Below, piece by piece: positions 4,428 through 5,405 of a stretch of DNA of 5,405 bases. Numbering within the stretch: the stretch's first letter is position 1; each line of letters opens with the position of its first letter. This DNA comes from Oscillospiraceae bacterium (GTDB lineage Bacteria > Bacillota > Clostridia > Oscillospirales > Oscillospiraceae): the NCBI GenBank assembly GCA_902766215.1, contig CACXCV010000187.1, forward strand, positions 1 through 5,405, read 5' to 3'. The notes beneath the pieces were generated by a model. The model worked only from the letters and a program-made list of their open reading frames with translations, ran no database searches and was not told where the DNA came from. Position numbers and translations under genes: made by a program.

Positions 4428-5405
4428 ATGAACATTCCCGAAGTAAAGCTTGGCATTATTGCCGTGTCCCGCGACTGTTTCCCCATTGCGCTGTCCACCC
4501 AGCGCCGCAAGAACATCGTTGCCGCCTATGGCGAGGGCATCTACGAGTGTCAGATCACCGTTGAGAACGAGAAGGACGCGCTGGCCGCTGTGGCCGACGT
4601 GGAAAAGGCCGGCTGCAACGCACTGGTTGTCTTCCTGGGCAACTTTGGCCCCGAGACCCCCGAGACCCTGATCTGTCAGAAGTTCGACGGCCCGGTCATG
4701 TATGTGGCCGCTGCCGAGGGCGACGGCGACATGATCAACGGCCGCGGCGATGCCTACTGCGGCATGCTGAACTGCTCCTACAACCTGGGCATGCGTCACC
4801 TGAAGGCCTACATCCCCGAGTATCCGGTCGGCACCGCCGAGGACTGCGCCAAGATGATCGCCGACTTTGTGCCGGTCGCCCGCGCCATCATCGGCCTGAA
4901 GCACCTGAAGGTCATCACCTTTGGCCCGCGTCCGCAGGACTTCTTCGCCTGCAACGCCCCCATCAAGGGTCTGTACGAGCTGGGTGTTGAGATTGAGGAG
5001 AACTCCGAGCTGGATCTGCTGGTTTCTTACAAGCAGCACGCCGGCGACAGCCGCATTGCCGACGTCGTTGCCGACATGCAGAAGGAAATGGGCAGCAAGG
5101 TCTACTCCGACCTGCTCGAGCGCATGGCGCAGTTTGAGCTGACCCTGCTGGATTGGGCCGAGGCGCACAAGGGCGCCCGCGACTATGTCGTCTTTGCCGA
5201 CAAGTGCTGGCCCGCCTTCCCGGAGCAGTTCGGCTTCGAGCCCTGCTTTGTCAACTCCCGCCTGGCTTCCCGCGGTATTCCTGTCAGCTGCGAGGTCGAT
5301 ATTTACGGCGCGCTGTCCGAGTATATCGGAGCCTGCGTGTCTGCTGATGCGGTCACCTTGCTCGACATCAACAACTCCGTCCCCGCCTCCATGTGGGAGG
5401 CGCAC
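4428..5405 (+). CDS. L-fucose isomerase-fold (FucI/AraA superfamily) protein, 5' part
   Basis: An open frame of 326 codons without a stop, cut by the right edge. Family members are roughly 470-600 residues, so the C-terminal part is missing. It begins MNIPEVKLGIIAVSRDCFP, the first strand of the Rossmann-like N-terminal domain of FucI/AraA proteins. ALVVFLGNFGPETP (65-78) is the region equivalent to AraA/FucI domain 1, and HLKVITFGPRPQDF (about 159-172) starts domain 2. CEVDIYGALSEY (288-299) and LLDINN (311-316) supply E289 and D313, 24 residues apart like the metal ligands E337 and D361 of E. coli FucI. The third ligand, a C-terminal histidine, lies outside. The likely reaction is Mn2+-dependent aldose-ketose isomerisation, feeding the upstream kinase. 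AAGGAG (4412-4417) lies 10 nt before the ATG. All arginine codons are CGC or CGT, suggesting high expression. Confidence 0.88.
   Translation, partial: MNIPEVKLGIIAVSRDCFPIALSTQRRKNIVAAYGEGIYECQITVENEKDALAAVADVEKAGCNALVVFLGNFGPETPETLICQKFDGPVMYVAAAEGDGDMINGRGDAYCGMLNCSYNLGMRHLKAYIPEYPVGTAEDCAKMIADFVPVARAIIGLKHLKVITFGPRPQDFFACNAPIKGLYELGVEIEENSELDLLVSYKQHAGDSRIADVVADMQKEMGSKVYSDLLERMAQFELTLLDWAEAHKGARDYVVFADKCWPAFPEQFGFEPCFVNSRLASRGIPVSCEVDIYGALSEYIGACVSADAVTLLDINNSVPASMWEAH

Noticed and set aside
4404..5405. A 333-codon open frame on the minus strand opposite the isomerase gene.
   Set aside because: The plus strand encodes a recognisable FucI-type protein with conserved Glu/Asp motifs, a good RBS and operon context. 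The antisense product is a V/G/A/D-rich shadow.

Overview
The window looks like a chromosomal segment of a GC-rich, anaerobic member of the Firmicutes, most likely Oscillospiraceae/Ruminococcaceae (Faecalibacterium/Subdoligranulum-like). The reasons are strong AGGAGG-type ribosome binding sites, GC-rich codons next to AT-rich promoters, a clostridial 2[4Fe-4S] ferredoxin, and the protein families present. The genus is inference. No mobile element, CRISPR array, tRNA or rRNA was seen.

Left part (1-1112): the first 36 codons of a probable multidrug-type ABC exporter run leftwards out of the window. Facing away from it is a LysR-type regulator. The 130-bp intergenic region holds a near-consensus promoter for the regulator. 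Two CAATA-type dyads lie just downstream of its -10 box and are good candidates for an autoregulatory operator.

Middle part (1113-2145): a very small ferredoxin gene looks like a self-contained high-expression unit. It has a near-consensus extended -10 promoter straddled by a long inverted repeat, a hairpin at the predicted 5' end of the mRNA, a strong RBS, and a perfect 14-bp-stem intrinsic terminator. A tRNA1(Val) adenine-N6 methyltransferase-like gene (TrmN6/YabB family) starts only 32 nt after the terminator, with no obvious promoter of its own.

Right part (2146-5405): a tightly spaced sugar-catabolic operon. It encodes a xylulokinase-like FGGY kinase, a DUF4867-family protein that appears cupin-like, and the first 326 codons of an L-fucose isomerase-fold enzyme that runs off the right edge. 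Isomerase plus kinase implies aldose to ketose to ketose phosphate. The pairing of a xylulokinase-type kinase with a FucI-type isomerase (not XylA) and an uncharacterised cupin-like protein leaves the natural substrate open, and this is the most interesting part of the window. The kinase promoter carries its own inverted repeat, but its regulator is not in the window.
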